A stretch of 64,000 bases of DNA from Bradyrhizobium barranii subsp. barranii (lineage in GTDB: Bacteria > Pseudomonadota > Alphaproteobacteria > Rhizobiales > Xanthobacteraceae), in assembly GCF_017565645.3 (NCBI RefSeq), contig NZ_CP086136.1:7299501-7363500 (forward strand), written 5' to 3'. Positions 52,947-61,851 of the stretch are shown here, piece by piece; the stretch's first letter is position 1; each line of letters opens with the position of its first letter. The notes beneath the pieces are model-generated. The model searched no databases. It was not told the DNA's origin and saw only the letters and a program-made list of their open reading frames with translations. Both the position numbers and the translations under genes were made by a program.

Positions 52947-54146
52947 TTAGGCCACCTGAGCCTTGGCCATCGGCACCGCGTCGCGTCCCTTCAGGACGTC
53001 CATGGCCGCCAATACGCCGCCGCTCCGGTGCGGAATCTTTGCGAGATCCAGGCCCATCTCGACGCCGGCGAGTGTGCCCATCAGCATCAGGTCGTTGAAA
53101 TGGCCGATATGGCCGATGCGGAACACCTTGCCCTTGACCTTGTTCAGGCCCGTGCCGAGCGACATGTCGAAGTTCTCGAGCACCACCTTGCGGAAGGCGT
53201 CGGCGTCGTGTCCATCGGGCACGCGCACGCCGGTCAGCGCCGGCGAGTGTGCGGCGGGATCGGCGCACTGTGTCTCCAGGCCCCAGACCTTGACCGCGGC
53301 GCGCGTCGCGGCGCTGTGGCGCTTGTGGCGGGTCCAGACATTCTCCAGCCCCTCCTCTTCCAGCATCTTGACCGCTTCACGCAGGCCGTAGAGCAGATTG
53401 GTCGCGGGCGTATAGGGGAAGGTGCCGAGCTTGTTGAAGGAGATGACCTCCTGCCAGTCCCAGTAGGAGCGCATGCCGGGGTTGGCCTTCGCCACCGCGA
53501 GCGCATTTTCCGAGACGGCATTGAAGCCGAGGCCCGGAGGCAGCATCAGGCCTTTCTGCGAGCCGGCGACCGAGACGTCGATGCCCCAGGCATCGTGCTC
53601 GTATTCCATCGAGCCGAGGCCGGAGATGGTGTCGACCATCAGGAGGGCCGGATGCTTGACGCGGTCGAGCAGCTTGCGCACCTCGAGCGGCGGCGTCACG
53701 CAGCCGGTCGAGGTCTCGTTGTGAACGACGCAGACCGCCTTGATCGTGCGCTGCTTGTCGGCGCTAAGGCGCTTCTCGATCTCGGCGAGGTCGGCGCCAT
53801 GACGCCAGTCGCTCGGGATGAAGTCGACGTCGAGCTTGAACTTGTCGGCGATGCCGCGCCACAGCACGGCGAATTGGCCGGTCTCGCACATCAAAACCTT
53901 GTCGCCCGGGGCGAACACGTTGACCATCGCCGCTTCCCAGGCACCGGTGCCGGACGAGGGGAAGATGATCACGGGCTGCTGGGTGCGGAACACCCGCTGC
54001 ATCGAGGCGAGGACCGCAAAACCGAGCTCGGCGAACTCCGGACCGCGATGGTCCAGCGTCGGCATGTCCATCGCCCGCAGCACCCGGTCGGGCACGTTGG
54101 TCGGTCCTGGAATCTGTAAGAAATGCCTTCCAGTGTGCACGGTCAT
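52947..54146 (-). CDS. class V aminotransferase (serine/alanine/aspartate-glyoxylate type), copy 1
   Basis: A 399-residue PLP enzyme. It begins VHTGRHFLQIPGPTNVPDRV. FPSSGTGAWEAAMVN (about residue 65) binds the PLP phosphate, and the PLP-linking Lys is in VAGSQKGLMLPPGLGFNAVS (about residue 200). Family members pass amino groups to glyoxylate to make glycine. Start ATG 54146 has a GGAAGGA site upstream; the longer frame is not protein-like. It is clearly paralogous to the enzyme at 55599-56801, with the MFS gene between them. Amino donor (serine, alanine or aspartate) cannot be told from sequence by eye. Confidence 0.9.
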   Translation of the reverse strand: MTVHTGRHFLQIPGPTNVPDRVLRAMDMPTLDHRGPEFAELGFAVLASMQRVFRTQQPVIIFPSSGTGAWEAAMVNVFAPGDKVLMCETGQFAVLWRGIADKFKLDVDFIPSDWRHGADLAEIEKRLSADKQRTIKAVCVVHNETSTGCVTPPLEVRKLLDRVKHPALLMVDTISGLGSMEYEHDAWGIDVSVAGSQKGLMLPPGLGFNAVSENALAVAKANPGMRSYWDWQEVISFNKLGTFPYTPATNLLYGLREAVKMLEEEGLENVWTRHKRHSAATRAAVKVWGLETQCADPAAHSPALTGVRVPDGHDADAFRKVVLENFDMSLGTGLNKVKGKVFRIGHIGHFNDLMLMGTLAGVEMGLDLAKIPHRSGGVLAAMDVLKGRDAVPMAKAQVA

Positions 54147-54262
54147 CGGCGTCCTTCCCGGTCTAGCCTTGGTTTTGATGGGCGCCGAATAGCACCATTT
54201 GACCGGCTTGTCCCCTCTCCTTAAGACGCCTCCCATGCATAAGCGGCGGGCCTCCGCCGCCC

Positions 54263-55546
54263 CTACTCCGCGGCCACCACCTTTCCGACCGGCAGGCGCC
54301 CCTCGGCCTCCGTAAACGCGCGCTCCGGATGCATCAGGAAGGCGGAGAAGCCACCGAGCAGCAGCAGCCCCATCGACATCAGGAACGGCAGGTACCAGTT
54401 ACCGGTCGCATCGATCACGAAGCCGGCAACGAGCGGGGAGACGATGGCGGCGAAGGCCGAGCCGGTATTCATGAGTCCCGAGGCGGTGCCGGAATATTTC
54501 GGGGCGATGTCCATCGGGATCGACCACATCGGGCCGATCACCAGCTCGGCGCAGAAGAAGCCGGCCGACAGGCACAGCGCGACGACCGTGATGTCGTGGA
54601 CGAACAGGATCGGAAACAGCGAAAGCAGCGCCCCGGTAAATCCCGCAACGGTGACGCTCAGCCGCGCCAGGCGGACATTGCCGGTGCGGTCGAGGATCTT
54701 GTCCGAGAGCACGCCGCCGACGCTGTCGCCGACCACGCCGGCGAAGAACACGCCGGAGGCGAACAGCGCCGAGTTCTTGATATCGAGATTGTAGTTGTTC
54801 TTGAAGAACAGCGGCAGCCAGTTGAGATAGAGCCACAGGCACCAGCCGTAGCAGAAATAGGTCAGCGTCACTGGCCACATGCGGCCGAGCAACGGCCCCC
54901 ACGGCACGCGCGGCCGCTCGCCGGTCGGGCGCGGCGGCAGTGCGGCGAGCTCGGCCTCGGTGATGGAGGCGTGCTCCTTCGGCTCGTTGCGGAAGTACCA
55001 GACCCAGACGACGCCCCAGACCAGGCTGACGAGACCGAGCACGACGAACGCGCCGCGCCAGGTCAGCCAGAGGATCAGCAACGCCACCACCGGTGGCGTC
55101 ACGGCATTGCCGAGCCGGGCGAAGGAATGGGTCAGTCCCTGCGCAAAACCGCGGCGGTTCGCGGGCGTCCAGTATTGCATCGCGCGCGTTGCCGTCGGAA
55201 AGGTCGCGCCCTCGCCGAAGCCGAGCGCGAAACGCGCGACGAACAGTGCGGCAAGGCCGTTGACGAAGCCGGTCGAGATGGTCGCCGCCGCCCAGATCAT
55301 GCCGCACCAGAACAACGTCTTGCGCGGCCCGAAGCGATCGCCGACCCAGCCGCCGATCACCTGAAACAGCAGATAGGGATAGGCGAAGGCGGAGAAGACG
55401 AGGCCAAGCTGGGTGTTCGACAGACCCAGCTCCTTCTGGATCTCGCTCGCGGCGGTGCCGATGTTCACCCGGTCGACATAGGTGATGAAATACATCGCGC
55501 AGAGCATCGCCAAGACGACATGCGTGGCCTTGAACCGAATTCCCAT
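54263..55546 (-). CDS. MFS transporter, anion:cation symporter (ACS) type
   Basis: A 427-residue protein with twelve helices. The loop 2-3 motif is GDRFGPRKTLF (about residue 68). YFITYVDRVNIGTAASEIQKEL in helix 1 is typical of the hexuronate/glucarate/phthalate ACS branch, which imports organic anions. ATG 55546 follows GGAGGGTGGAG. Its place between two glyoxylate-type aminotransferase genes suggests uptake of a two- to four-carbon hydroxy acid or amino acid (inference). Confidence 0.9.
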   Translation of the reverse strand: MGIRFKATHVVLAMLCAMYFITYVDRVNIGTAASEIQKELGLSNTQLGLVFSAFAYPYLLFQVIGGWVGDRFGPRKTLFWCGMIWAAATISTGFVNGLAALFVARFALGFGEGATFPTATRAMQYWTPANRRGFAQGLTHSFARLGNAVTPPVVALLILWLTWRGAFVVLGLVSLVWGVVWVWYFRNEPKEHASITEAELAALPPRPTGERPRVPWGPLLGRMWPVTLTYFCYGWCLWLYLNWLPLFFKNNYNLDIKNSALFASGVFFAGVVGDSVGGVLSDKILDRTGNVRLARLSVTVAGFTGALLSLFPILFVHDITVVALCLSAGFFCAELVIGPMWSIPMDIAPKYSGTASGLMNTGSAFAAIVSPLVAGFVIDATGNWYLPFLMSMGLLLLGGFSAFLMHPERAFTEAEGRLPVGKVVAAE

Positions 55547-55598
55547 CTCCACCCTCCCTGACTGTTTTTTATGATTGGCCTTGCGTGTCCCGCGCGAC

Positions 55599-56801
55599 CT
55601 AGGTGCCGACCACTTTCAGATGCGGCGAGGCATTGCCCTGCGGGCGCTGCTCCAGCAGCTTCATCGCGGCGTCGACACCGCCGGAGCGATGCGGCACGCC
55701 CGCAACCGACAGGCCCATCTCCACGCCGGTCAGCGCGCCGAGCAGCGTCAGCGCGTTGCATTCGCCGAGATGGCCAATGCGGAAGACTTTTCCGGCTACC
55801 TTCGAGAGCCCGGAGCCGAGCGACATGTTGTAATTGTCGAGCACGATCTGGCGGAACTGATCGGCATCATGGCCGGGCGGCATCAGCACCGCGGTCAGCA
55901 CCGGCGAGAACTCCGAGGGCTCCTGGCAGAGGATCTCGAGGCCCCAGTGACTGACGGCGGCACGCGTCGCGGCAGCCAGCCGCTGATGGCGCGCGAACAC
56001 GTTGTCGAGCCCCTCTTCGAGCAGCATCGCGATCGCCTCGCGCAGGCCGTAGAGCAGATTGGTCGCCGGCGTGTAGGGGAAGAAGCCGTTGGCGTTGGGC
56101 TTGAGCATCTCCTCCCAGTCGAAATAGGAGCGCGGCATCTTGTTGGTCTTCGCAGCAGCGCGGGCCTTCTCCGAGATCGCATTGAAGCCGAGACCGGGCG
56201 GCAGCATGAAACCCTTCTGCGAGCAGCTCACGCTGACATCGACCTTCCACTCGTCGTGGCGGTAGTCGACCGAGCCGAGCGAGGAGATGGTGTCGACCAT
56301 CAGCAGCGCCGGATGCGAGGTGCGGTCGATCGCGGCGCGGATCTCGGCGATGCGGCTGGTCGCGCCGGTCGAGGTCTCGTTGTGCACGACCATGACGGCC
56401 TTGATCGCGCGCGCCTTGTCCTCGGTGAGCTTCGCCTCGATCAATGCGGGATCGGCGCCGCGGCGCCAGTCGCCGGGCACGAAGTCGACCTCGATGCCGA
56501 GCCGCCCCGCCATCTGCTGCCACAGGGTGGCGAAATGGCCGGTCTCGACCATCAGCACCTTATCGCCTGGCGACAGCGTGTTGACGATCGCGGCCTCCCA
56601 GGCGCCCGTCCCCGACGAGGGGAAGATCACGACCGGACCCGCCGTTTGGAAAATCTTCTGGCTGCCTTCGAGCACGGCGCGGCCGAGCTCGCCGAATTCC
56701 GCGCTCCGGTGGTCGATGACCGGCATGTCCATGGCGCGCAGGACGCGCTCGGGGACCGGGCTCGGGCCGGGAATCTGAAGGAAATGGCGTCCCTGGTGCA
56801 T
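55599..56801 (-). CDS. class V aminotransferase (glyoxylate type), copy 2
   Basis: A 400-residue PLP enzyme beginning HQGRHFLQIPGPSPVPERVL. FPSSGTGAWEAAIVN binds phosphate and the Lys lies in VSCSQKGFMLPPGLGFNAIS. By eye more than half of its residues match copy 1 along the whole length. GGTTTT-flanked AGGGAGG precedes ATG 56801. It is the first gene of the minus-strand operon aminotransferase 2 > MFS > aminotransferase 1 > ECH-like, divergent from gntR. Two paralogous enzymes in one operon suggest different amino donors or directions. Confidence 0.9.
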   Translation of the reverse strand: MHQGRHFLQIPGPSPVPERVLRAMDMPVIDHRSAEFGELGRAVLEGSQKIFQTAGPVVIFPSSGTGAWEAAIVNTLSPGDKVLMVETGHFATLWQQMAGRLGIEVDFVPGDWRRGADPALIEAKLTEDKARAIKAVMVVHNETSTGATSRIAEIRAAIDRTSHPALLMVDTISSLGSVDYRHDEWKVDVSVSCSQKGFMLPPGLGFNAISEKARAAAKTNKMPRSYFDWEEMLKPNANGFFPYTPATNLLYGLREAIAMLLEEGLDNVFARHQRLAAATRAAVSHWGLEILCQEPSEFSPVLTAVLMPPGHDADQFRQIVLDNYNMSLGSGLSKVAGKVFRIGHLGECNALTLLGALTGVEMGLSVAGVPHRSGGVDAAMKLLEQRPQGNASPHLKVVGT

Positions 56802-56932
56802 GAAAACCTCCCTGTCGGCGGGCTCTCGCCGGCTTCGGAACTATTTTGCATTCATTTTTTGTCTTTTCAATCGAATTTTGGTATTTGATTGTGAACATCG
56901 ACGCGATCAAACAGGCAAACTATTGTGCTGCA

Positions 56933-57670
56933 ATGAAATCCACGATTCCCGACACCGGGGTTCCGATCGCCCCACCAGCCGCGAACGGCGGCGACCGCCA
57001 GGAGCCCTCGCTTCACGGCGAGATCCTGCTGCGGCTGCGCGACTACGTGGTCGAGGGCAATATTCCCGACGGCGCGCGCGTCCCCGAGCGGCAGCTCTGC
57101 GCGATGCTCGGGATCTCCCGCACGCCACTGCGCGAGGCCCTGAAAGTGCTCGCCTCCGAGGGCCTGATCGAGCTTCTGCCCAACCGCGGCGCGCGCGTCC
57201 GCCAACTCAGCCAGCGCGACCTCGAGGAGCTGTTCGACGTGATGGCGGGGCTGGAGAGCCTTGCCGGGCGCCTCGCCTGCGAGGCCATTACGGATGAAGA
57301 AATCACCGCGATCGAGCAGCTGCATTACGAGATGTACGGGCACTATCTGCATCGCGACATGCACGGCTATTTCCAGACCAACCAGCGCATCCACGAAAGC
57401 ATCGTCGCGGCCGCGCGCAACGAGACCCTGAAGACCGCCTACGCCAACTTCGCAGGCCGCATCCGCCGGGTCCGTTACTCCGCCAACTTCGCCCGCAAGC
57501 GGCAGCGCTGGGCGGAAGCAATGCGCGAGCACGAGACCATCCTCGACGCGCTGCGCCGCCGCGCCGCCAGCGAGCTCAGCGACATCCTGTTCCAGCACCT
57601 GCGCAACAAGCGGGCGGCCGCGATCGAGCACCTGACCGAGCCCCAAGAGGACGCACCGGCCTCGCCCTGA
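56933..57670 (+). CDS. GntR-family (FCD/FadR subfamily) transcriptional regulator
   Basis: A 245-residue regulator. The winged helix has RVPERQLCAMLGISRTPLRE and LASEGLIELLPNRGARVRQL. The C-terminal FCD ligand domain (about residues 95-225) contains EELFDVMAGLESLAGRLACE and a Y.RH-like histidine/arginine metal- or ligand-binding set (HYLHRDMHGYFQTNQRIHES). Such proteins usually repress genes for organic-acid catabolism until the acid binds. ATG 56933 gives a normal-length protein. It sits between the divergent aminotransferase operon and glcDF and probably controls both. Confidence 0.9.
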   Translation: MKSTIPDTGVPIAPPAANGGDRQEPSLHGEILLRLRDYVVEGNIPDGARVPERQLCAMLGISRTPLREALKVLASEGLIELLPNRGARVRQLSQRDLEELFDVMAGLESLAGRLACEAITDEEITAIEQLHYEMYGHYLHRDMHGYFQTNQRIHESIVAAARNETLKTAYANFAGRIRRVRYSANFARKRQRWAEAMREHETILDALRRRAASELSDILFQHLRNKRAAAIEHLTEPQEDAPASP

Positions 57671-57682
57671 GGGGCGACCGAC

Positions 57683-57730
57683 TTGCTCATTTTGAATTCA
57701 TAATATAATCGGTCGTGTGAAATAATGAAT
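57683..57730 (+). promoter_or_regulatory. promoter and possible GntR operator upstream of the glcDF-like gene
   Basis: TTGCTC (57683-57688) and TATAAT (57704-57709) are separated by 15 bp. They are bracketed by an inverted pair ATTCAT (57696-57701) and ATGAAT (57725-57730), which would straddle the start of transcription. This is an unusually AT-rich island for the region. An ATTCAT also occurs in the 56802-56932 interval upstream of gntR. Confidence 0.45.
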
Positions 57731-57774
57731 AACTCAGCAAGGCTGGGCCTCGCTGGGTCAATCCGGGACCAGGG

Positions 57775-60750
57775 ATGACAAACGCCTCCTCGCTCGAACG
57801 GCGCCTGCGCGCGGAAATGACCGGCGACGTCCTGTTCGACGGCTTCAGCCGCGGCCGCTATGCCACCGACGCCTCGTTCTACCAGATCGTGCCGGCCGGC
57901 GTGGTCGTGCCCAGGACCATGGACGAGGCCCTCAAAGCGCTGGCGATTGCCCGCGACGAGGGCATCAAGGTCACCCCGCGCGGCGGCGGCACCTCGCAAT
58001 GCGGCCAGACCGTCAATGACGGCCTCGTGGTCGATCTCTCGAAGCACCTCAACCGCATCCTCTCGCTCGACGTCGCGGGCCGCACCTGCGTGGTCGAGCC
58101 CGGCATCGTGCTCGACGACCTCAACCGTCAGCTCAAGAAGCACGGCCTGTGGTTTCCAGTCGACGTCTCCACGGCCTCGCGCGCCACGATCGGCGGCATG
58201 GCCGGCAACAATTCCTGCGGTGGCCGCTCGCTTCGCTACGGCACCATGCGCGACAACACGCTGTCGATGGAGGCGGCGCTCGCCGACGGCACGCTGGGCC
58301 GGTACGGCGAGGTGTCGCGCGATCTCTCCGATCTCGATGCGAACGACGGCGCGCGCGCCCTGTTCCGCGACATGCTCGATCTCGGCGCCCGCGAGGCCGA
58401 CGAGATCGCCGCGCGCTTTCCCAAGGTGCAGCGCCGTGTCGGCGGCTACAATCTCGATGCGCTGACGCCGCGCAATGCGCGCAACAACATGGCGCATCTC
58501 CTGGTCGGCTCCGAAGGCACCCTCGCCTTCACCACCAAGGTCGAGCTGAAGTTGTGGCCTGTGATCCGCAACAAGGCGCTCGGCATCTGCCATTTCGGCA
58601 GTTTCCACGAGGCGATGGACGCCGCCCAGCACCTGGTCAAGCTCAAGCCAATCGCGGTCGAGCTGGTCGACCGCACCATGCTCGCGCTCGGCCGCGACAT
58701 CGCGATGTTCAGGCCGATCATCTCCGCCGCCATCAAGGGCGATCCGGATGCCGTTCTGGTGGTCGAATTCGCCGAAGAGGACCAGGCCGACAATCTGGTG
58801 CGCCTCAAGCAACTCGGCGAATTGATGGGCGATCTCGGCTTCGGCTGGAATAACGACAAGCGTAAATGGGGCGGCGTGGTCGAGATCACCGAGCCCGCGC
58901 CGCAAAGTGGCATCGCCGATTTCCGCGCCGCCGGCCTCAACGTCATGATGTCGATGAAGCAGGAGGGCAAGCCGGTCTCGTTCGTCGAGGACTGCGCCGT
59001 GCCGCTGCCGCACCTGGCCGACTACACCGCGCGCTTGAGCGAGGTTTTCGCAAAGCACGGCACCAGCGGCACGATGTATGCGCATGCCTCCGAGGGCTGC
59101 CTGCACGTACGGCCCGTGCTGAACCTGAAACTGGAGAAGGACGTCAAGGCGATGCGCGCGATCGCCGAGGAAGCCTTCGCGCTGGTGCGCGAGTACAAGG
59201 GCTCGCATTCCGGCGAGCATGGCGATGGCCTGGTGCGCTCCGAATTCCACGAAACCATGTTCGGCGAGCGTCTCGTCGCCGACTTCAGGGAGGTGAAGAG
59301 CCGCTTCGATCCCGAGGGCGTCCTCAATCCCGGCAAGATCGTCGATGCGCCCCGGATGGACGATCGCTCGCTGTTCCGCTTCAAACCCGACTACCGCGTC
59401 AACGAGTTGAAGACGATGCTGGATTGGTCCGCCTATCCCGGCGCCGGCGGCGGATTCCAGGGCGCGGTAGAGATGTGCAACAACAACGGCGCCTGCCGCA
59501 AGCTCGAGGGCGGCGTGATGTGCCCATCCTATCGCGCGACGCGCAACGAGAAGGACGTCACCCGCGGGCGCGCCAACAGCTTGCGGCTCGCCATCTCAGG
59601 TCAGCTTGGTCCCGATGCGTTGACCTCCGACGAGATGATGGAGACCCTAAAGCTCTGCGTCTCCTGCAAGGCCTGCCGCCACGAATGCCCGACCGGCGTC
59701 GACATGGCCAAGATGAAGATCGAGGTGCTCGCCGCCCGCGCCGCGTCCCATGGCCTGACCCTGCGTGACCGCCTGGTCGGCTACCTCCCGCGCTATGCCG
59801 GTCTCGCGTCGCGCTTCGCGCCACTCGCCAATTTGCGCAACCGCAGCCCGTTGCTGCGAAAGCTGTTCGAGCGCTTTGCCGGCATCAGCGCGCGCCGTGC
59901 CCTGCCCGCCTTCCGCAGCGACGTGTTCGTGCCGCCCGCGGAAGCGGTCGGGCCGGAGACCGGCCGTGAAGTCGTGTTGTTCACGGACACTTTCAATCGC
60001 ATCTACGAGCGCGAAAATTTCGACGCCGCGCTCCGCGTGCTCGCCGCGGGCGGTTATCGCGTGCATCTGCCCAAGCCGGCGAGCGGCAGCCGCCCGCTCT
60101 GCTGCGGCCGTACATTCCTCTCAGCCGGTCTCGTCGACGAAGCCAGGGCCGAGCTCGACCGCCTCGTGGCGGCGTTCGCGCCCTTTGCCGCCCGCGGCGT
60201 GCCGATCGTCGGCCTCGAGCCGAGCTGTCTGCTGACGCTGCGCGACGAGCTCACCTCACTGCGCAAGGACAACGATGCCAGGGCGGTCGGCGCCCACGCG
60301 CTGACTTTCGAGGAATTTTTGGTGCGCGAAGCGGAGGCCGGAAGGCTGCAACTGCCGCTCGGCACCGTCGCCGACAAAGCCGTCGTGCACGGCCATTGCC
60401 ACCAAAAATCCTTCGGCGCCTTCAAGCCGGTCGAGCAGGTGCTGCGCCTCATTCCAGGCCTGAAGGTCGAGACCATCGAATCGAGCTGCTGCGGCATGGC
60501 CGGCGCGTTCGGTTACGGCGCTGACACCTATGATGCCTCGATCGAGATGGCTGAGCTGTCGCTGTTGCCCGCGGTGCGGCGCGCCGACCAAGCTACACTC
60601 GTCGTTGCCGACGGCACCTCCTGCCGGCATCAGATCCACGACGGCGCCCAGCGCGAAGCGCTTCACGTCGCGCGCGTGCTGGCGATGAGCCTCGACCGCG
60701 CCGGAGCAAATTCCACTTCTCACCCTAAAAAGGAAACCAGCCATGGCTGA
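57775..60750 (+). CDS. FAD- and Fe-S-binding D-2-hydroxyacid dehydrogenase (GlcD-GlcF fusion type)
   Basis: A 991-residue two-part enzyme. Residues about 40-180 form a PCMH FAD-binding domain (TPRGGGTSQCGQTVNDGLVV; IGGMAGNNSCGGRSLRYGTM). A GlcD-type C-terminal FAD oxidase domain runs to about 540 (HSGEHGDGLVRSEF). The second half carries two cysteine clusters (CNNNGACRKLEGGVMCPSY; CVSCKACRHECPTG) and two CCG domains (CCGRTFLSAGL; SSCCGMAGAFGY). Such fusions oxidise D-lactate, glycolate or D-2-hydroxyglutarate and pass electrons to quinone. Next to glyoxylate aminotransferases, glycolate is a sensible substrate, though not proven. It overlaps the glcG-like gene by 8 bp. Confidence 0.92.
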   Translation: MTNASSLERRLRAEMTGDVLFDGFSRGRYATDASFYQIVPAGVVVPRTMDEALKALAIARDEGIKVTPRGGGTSQCGQTVNDGLVVDLSKHLNRILSLDVAGRTCVVEPGIVLDDLNRQLKKHGLWFPVDVSTASRATIGGMAGNNSCGGRSLRYGTMRDNTLSMEAALADGTLGRYGEVSRDLSDLDANDGARALFRDMLDLGAREADEIAARFPKVQRRVGGYNLDALTPRNARNNMAHLLVGSEGTLAFTTKVELKLWPVIRNKALGICHFGSFHEAMDAAQHLVKLKPIAVELVDRTMLALGRDIAMFRPIISAAIKGDPDAVLVVEFAEEDQADNLVRLKQLGELMGDLGFGWNNDKRKWGGVVEITEPAPQSGIADFRAAGLNVMMSMKQEGKPVSFVEDCAVPLPHLADYTARLSEVFAKHGTSGTMYAHASEGCLHVRPVLNLKLEKDVKAMRAIAEEAFALVREYKGSHSGEHGDGLVRSEFHETMFGERLVADFREVKSRFDPEGVLNPGKIVDAPRMDDRSLFRFKPDYRVNELKTMLDWSAYPGAGGGFQGAVEMCNNNGACRKLEGGVMCPSYRATRNEKDVTRGRANSLRLAISGQLGPDALTSDEMMETLKLCVSCKACRHECPTGVDMAKMKIEVLAARAASHGLTLRDRLVGYLPRYAGLASRFAPLANLRNRSPLLRKLFERFAGISARRALPAFRSDVFVPPAEAVGPETGREVVLFTDTFNRIYERENFDAALRVLAAGGYRVHLPKPASGSRPLCCGRTFLSAGLVDEARAELDRLVAAFAPFAARGVPIVGLEPSCLLTLRDELTSLRKDNDARAVGAHALTFEEFLVREAEAGRLQLPLGTVADKAVVHGHCHQKSFGAFKPVEQVLRLIPGLKVETIESSCCGMAGAFGYGADTYDASIEMAELSLLPAVRRADQATLVVADGTSCRHQIHDGAQREALHVARVLAMSLDRAGANSTSHPKKETSHG

Positions 60751-61171
60751 CCTCTCGCTCGACACCGCCCGCAAGATCCTCGACGCCGCCTTCGCAAAAT
60801 CCACCGAGCTGAAGCTCAAGCCGCTGGTCGTCACCATCCTAGACGCACGCGGCGTGCTCAAGATCGCCGCGGCGCAGGACGGCACCAGCCTGATGCGCGC
60901 CGAGATCGCTCACGGCAAGGCCTATGGTGCGCTCGCCATGGGCATGGGCTCGCGCGCCTTGTTCCAGCGTGCGCAGGAGCAGGCCTATTTCATCGATTCC
61001 GTGAACACCATCGCCAAGGGCGCGCTCGTGCCGGTCCCCGGCGGCGTGCTGATCATGGATGGCGCGACGCTGCTCGGTGCCGTCGGCGTGTCTGGCGACA
61101 CCTCCGACAATGATGAGGCTTGTGCGGTCGCGGGAATCCAGGCGGCGGGGTTGAAGGCAAACGCTGGATAG
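60743..61171 (+). CDS. GlcG/HbpS family heme-binding-type protein
   Basis: A 142-residue small-domain protein (LKLKPLVVTILDARGVLKIA, then HGKAYGALAMGMGSRAL and VPGGVLIMDGATLLGAVGVS), a good match to the GlcG/HbpS family. Family members accompany glycolate oxidase genes in many bacteria, but their role is not well defined. ATG 60743 overlaps the preceding stop, so translation is coupled to the FAD/Fe-S enzyme. Confidence 0.9.
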   Translation: MADLSLDTARKILDAAFAKSTELKLKPLVVTILDARGVLKIAAAQDGTSLMRAEIAHGKAYGALAMGMGSRALFQRAQEQAYFIDSVNTIAKGALVPVPGGVLIMDGATLLGAVGVSGDTSDNDEACAVAGIQAAGLKANAG

Positions 61172-61633
61172 CGCTCGTCCGCGGCGAGGCAAAGCAAAAA
61201 CGTGCGTCGATGCTGAAAGTTCGCCGGCGGCTGATGTCATCCTGTTTGAAGCATGAAACGGGAATTAACAACTTACCGCCAAGCTGCAGGCGGCCCGACC
61301 GCCTTCTAGGCGTGCCAGTAAAGGCCGGCCTCTCTCAGAAATTCCGCTCCTCGCTCGAGCCCACAATGTTATTGTGGAGGTTTAGCCGCGCAACGTGGTT
61401 CTCGCCGCCATCTATGCGGGATTTTGTGACCACTAATCATTGCTAGAGCAGTAAATATCGAGCCAGACGACGCGCGGCAAACTGCTCATCTGTTGAATGG
61501 TCATCAGCCGGCCGGCAGATAAGGCAGCGGCATGCACAGAACTAAAAGAGCGCATTCAAAGCCGCGGATTAAGACGTAAATCGCCGCCGCGATCTGAACG
61601 ATCAGGTTCAAAGATGGCCGGCCCGTAAGCTCA
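61172..61633. other. intergenic stretch, possible left boundary of the dusA-linked element
   Basis: About 460 bp between glcG and the small gene linked to the integrase. GC is lower than in the glc region. No gene, RNA or clear repeat is seen. If the integrase element is very short, its left attachment site should lie here, but I do not find a copy of the dusA 5' sequence. Confidence 0.4.
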
Positions 61634-61849
61634 CTATTCCAGTCGAGATTTTTCACCCACCTTTTGTCGTTTCGTCCGTTGTCTCGCAGTCTTGTCCCAC
61701 GCCACGACTGCCTCTTCGATAGCGTCCATTCGTATGAGAACCATTTCGATGAAATCACCTTGGGGCTCAACGTAGAGTGCGCGCTGGTAGATCTCGCTGC
61801 GCAAACTTGGCACTATCTCTGAAGCAACCCGATTGCCGTGCGCCGCCAT
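61634..61849 (-). CDS. small protein linked to the integrase
   Basis: A 71-residue protein, AAHGNRVASEIVPSLRSEIY to the end KVGEKSRLE. Its start follows the integrase stop by two bases. It is soluble, charged and helical in composition. The size and position would suit an excision-control or other small accessory protein, but I see no family signature. Confidence 0.55.
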   Translation of the reverse strand: MAAHGNRVASEIVPSLRSEIYQRALYVEPQGDFIEMVLIRMDAIEEAVVAWDKTARQRTKRQKVGEKSRLE

Positions 61850-61851
61850 TT

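Noticed and set aside
57475..59250. 591-codon open frame on the minus strand opposite the glcDF-like gene
   Set aside because: It is an antisense shadow of a highly GC-biased real gene: it has no family motifs, low-complexity HRD/RGR composition and no ribosome-binding site, whereas the plus strand encodes an intact FAD/Fe-S enzyme.
61172..61633. Left attachment site of the dusA-linked element
   Set aside because: I looked for a repeat of the dusA 5' sequence (around TTGCAATCCGCTCCC) here and elsewhere in the window and did not find one.
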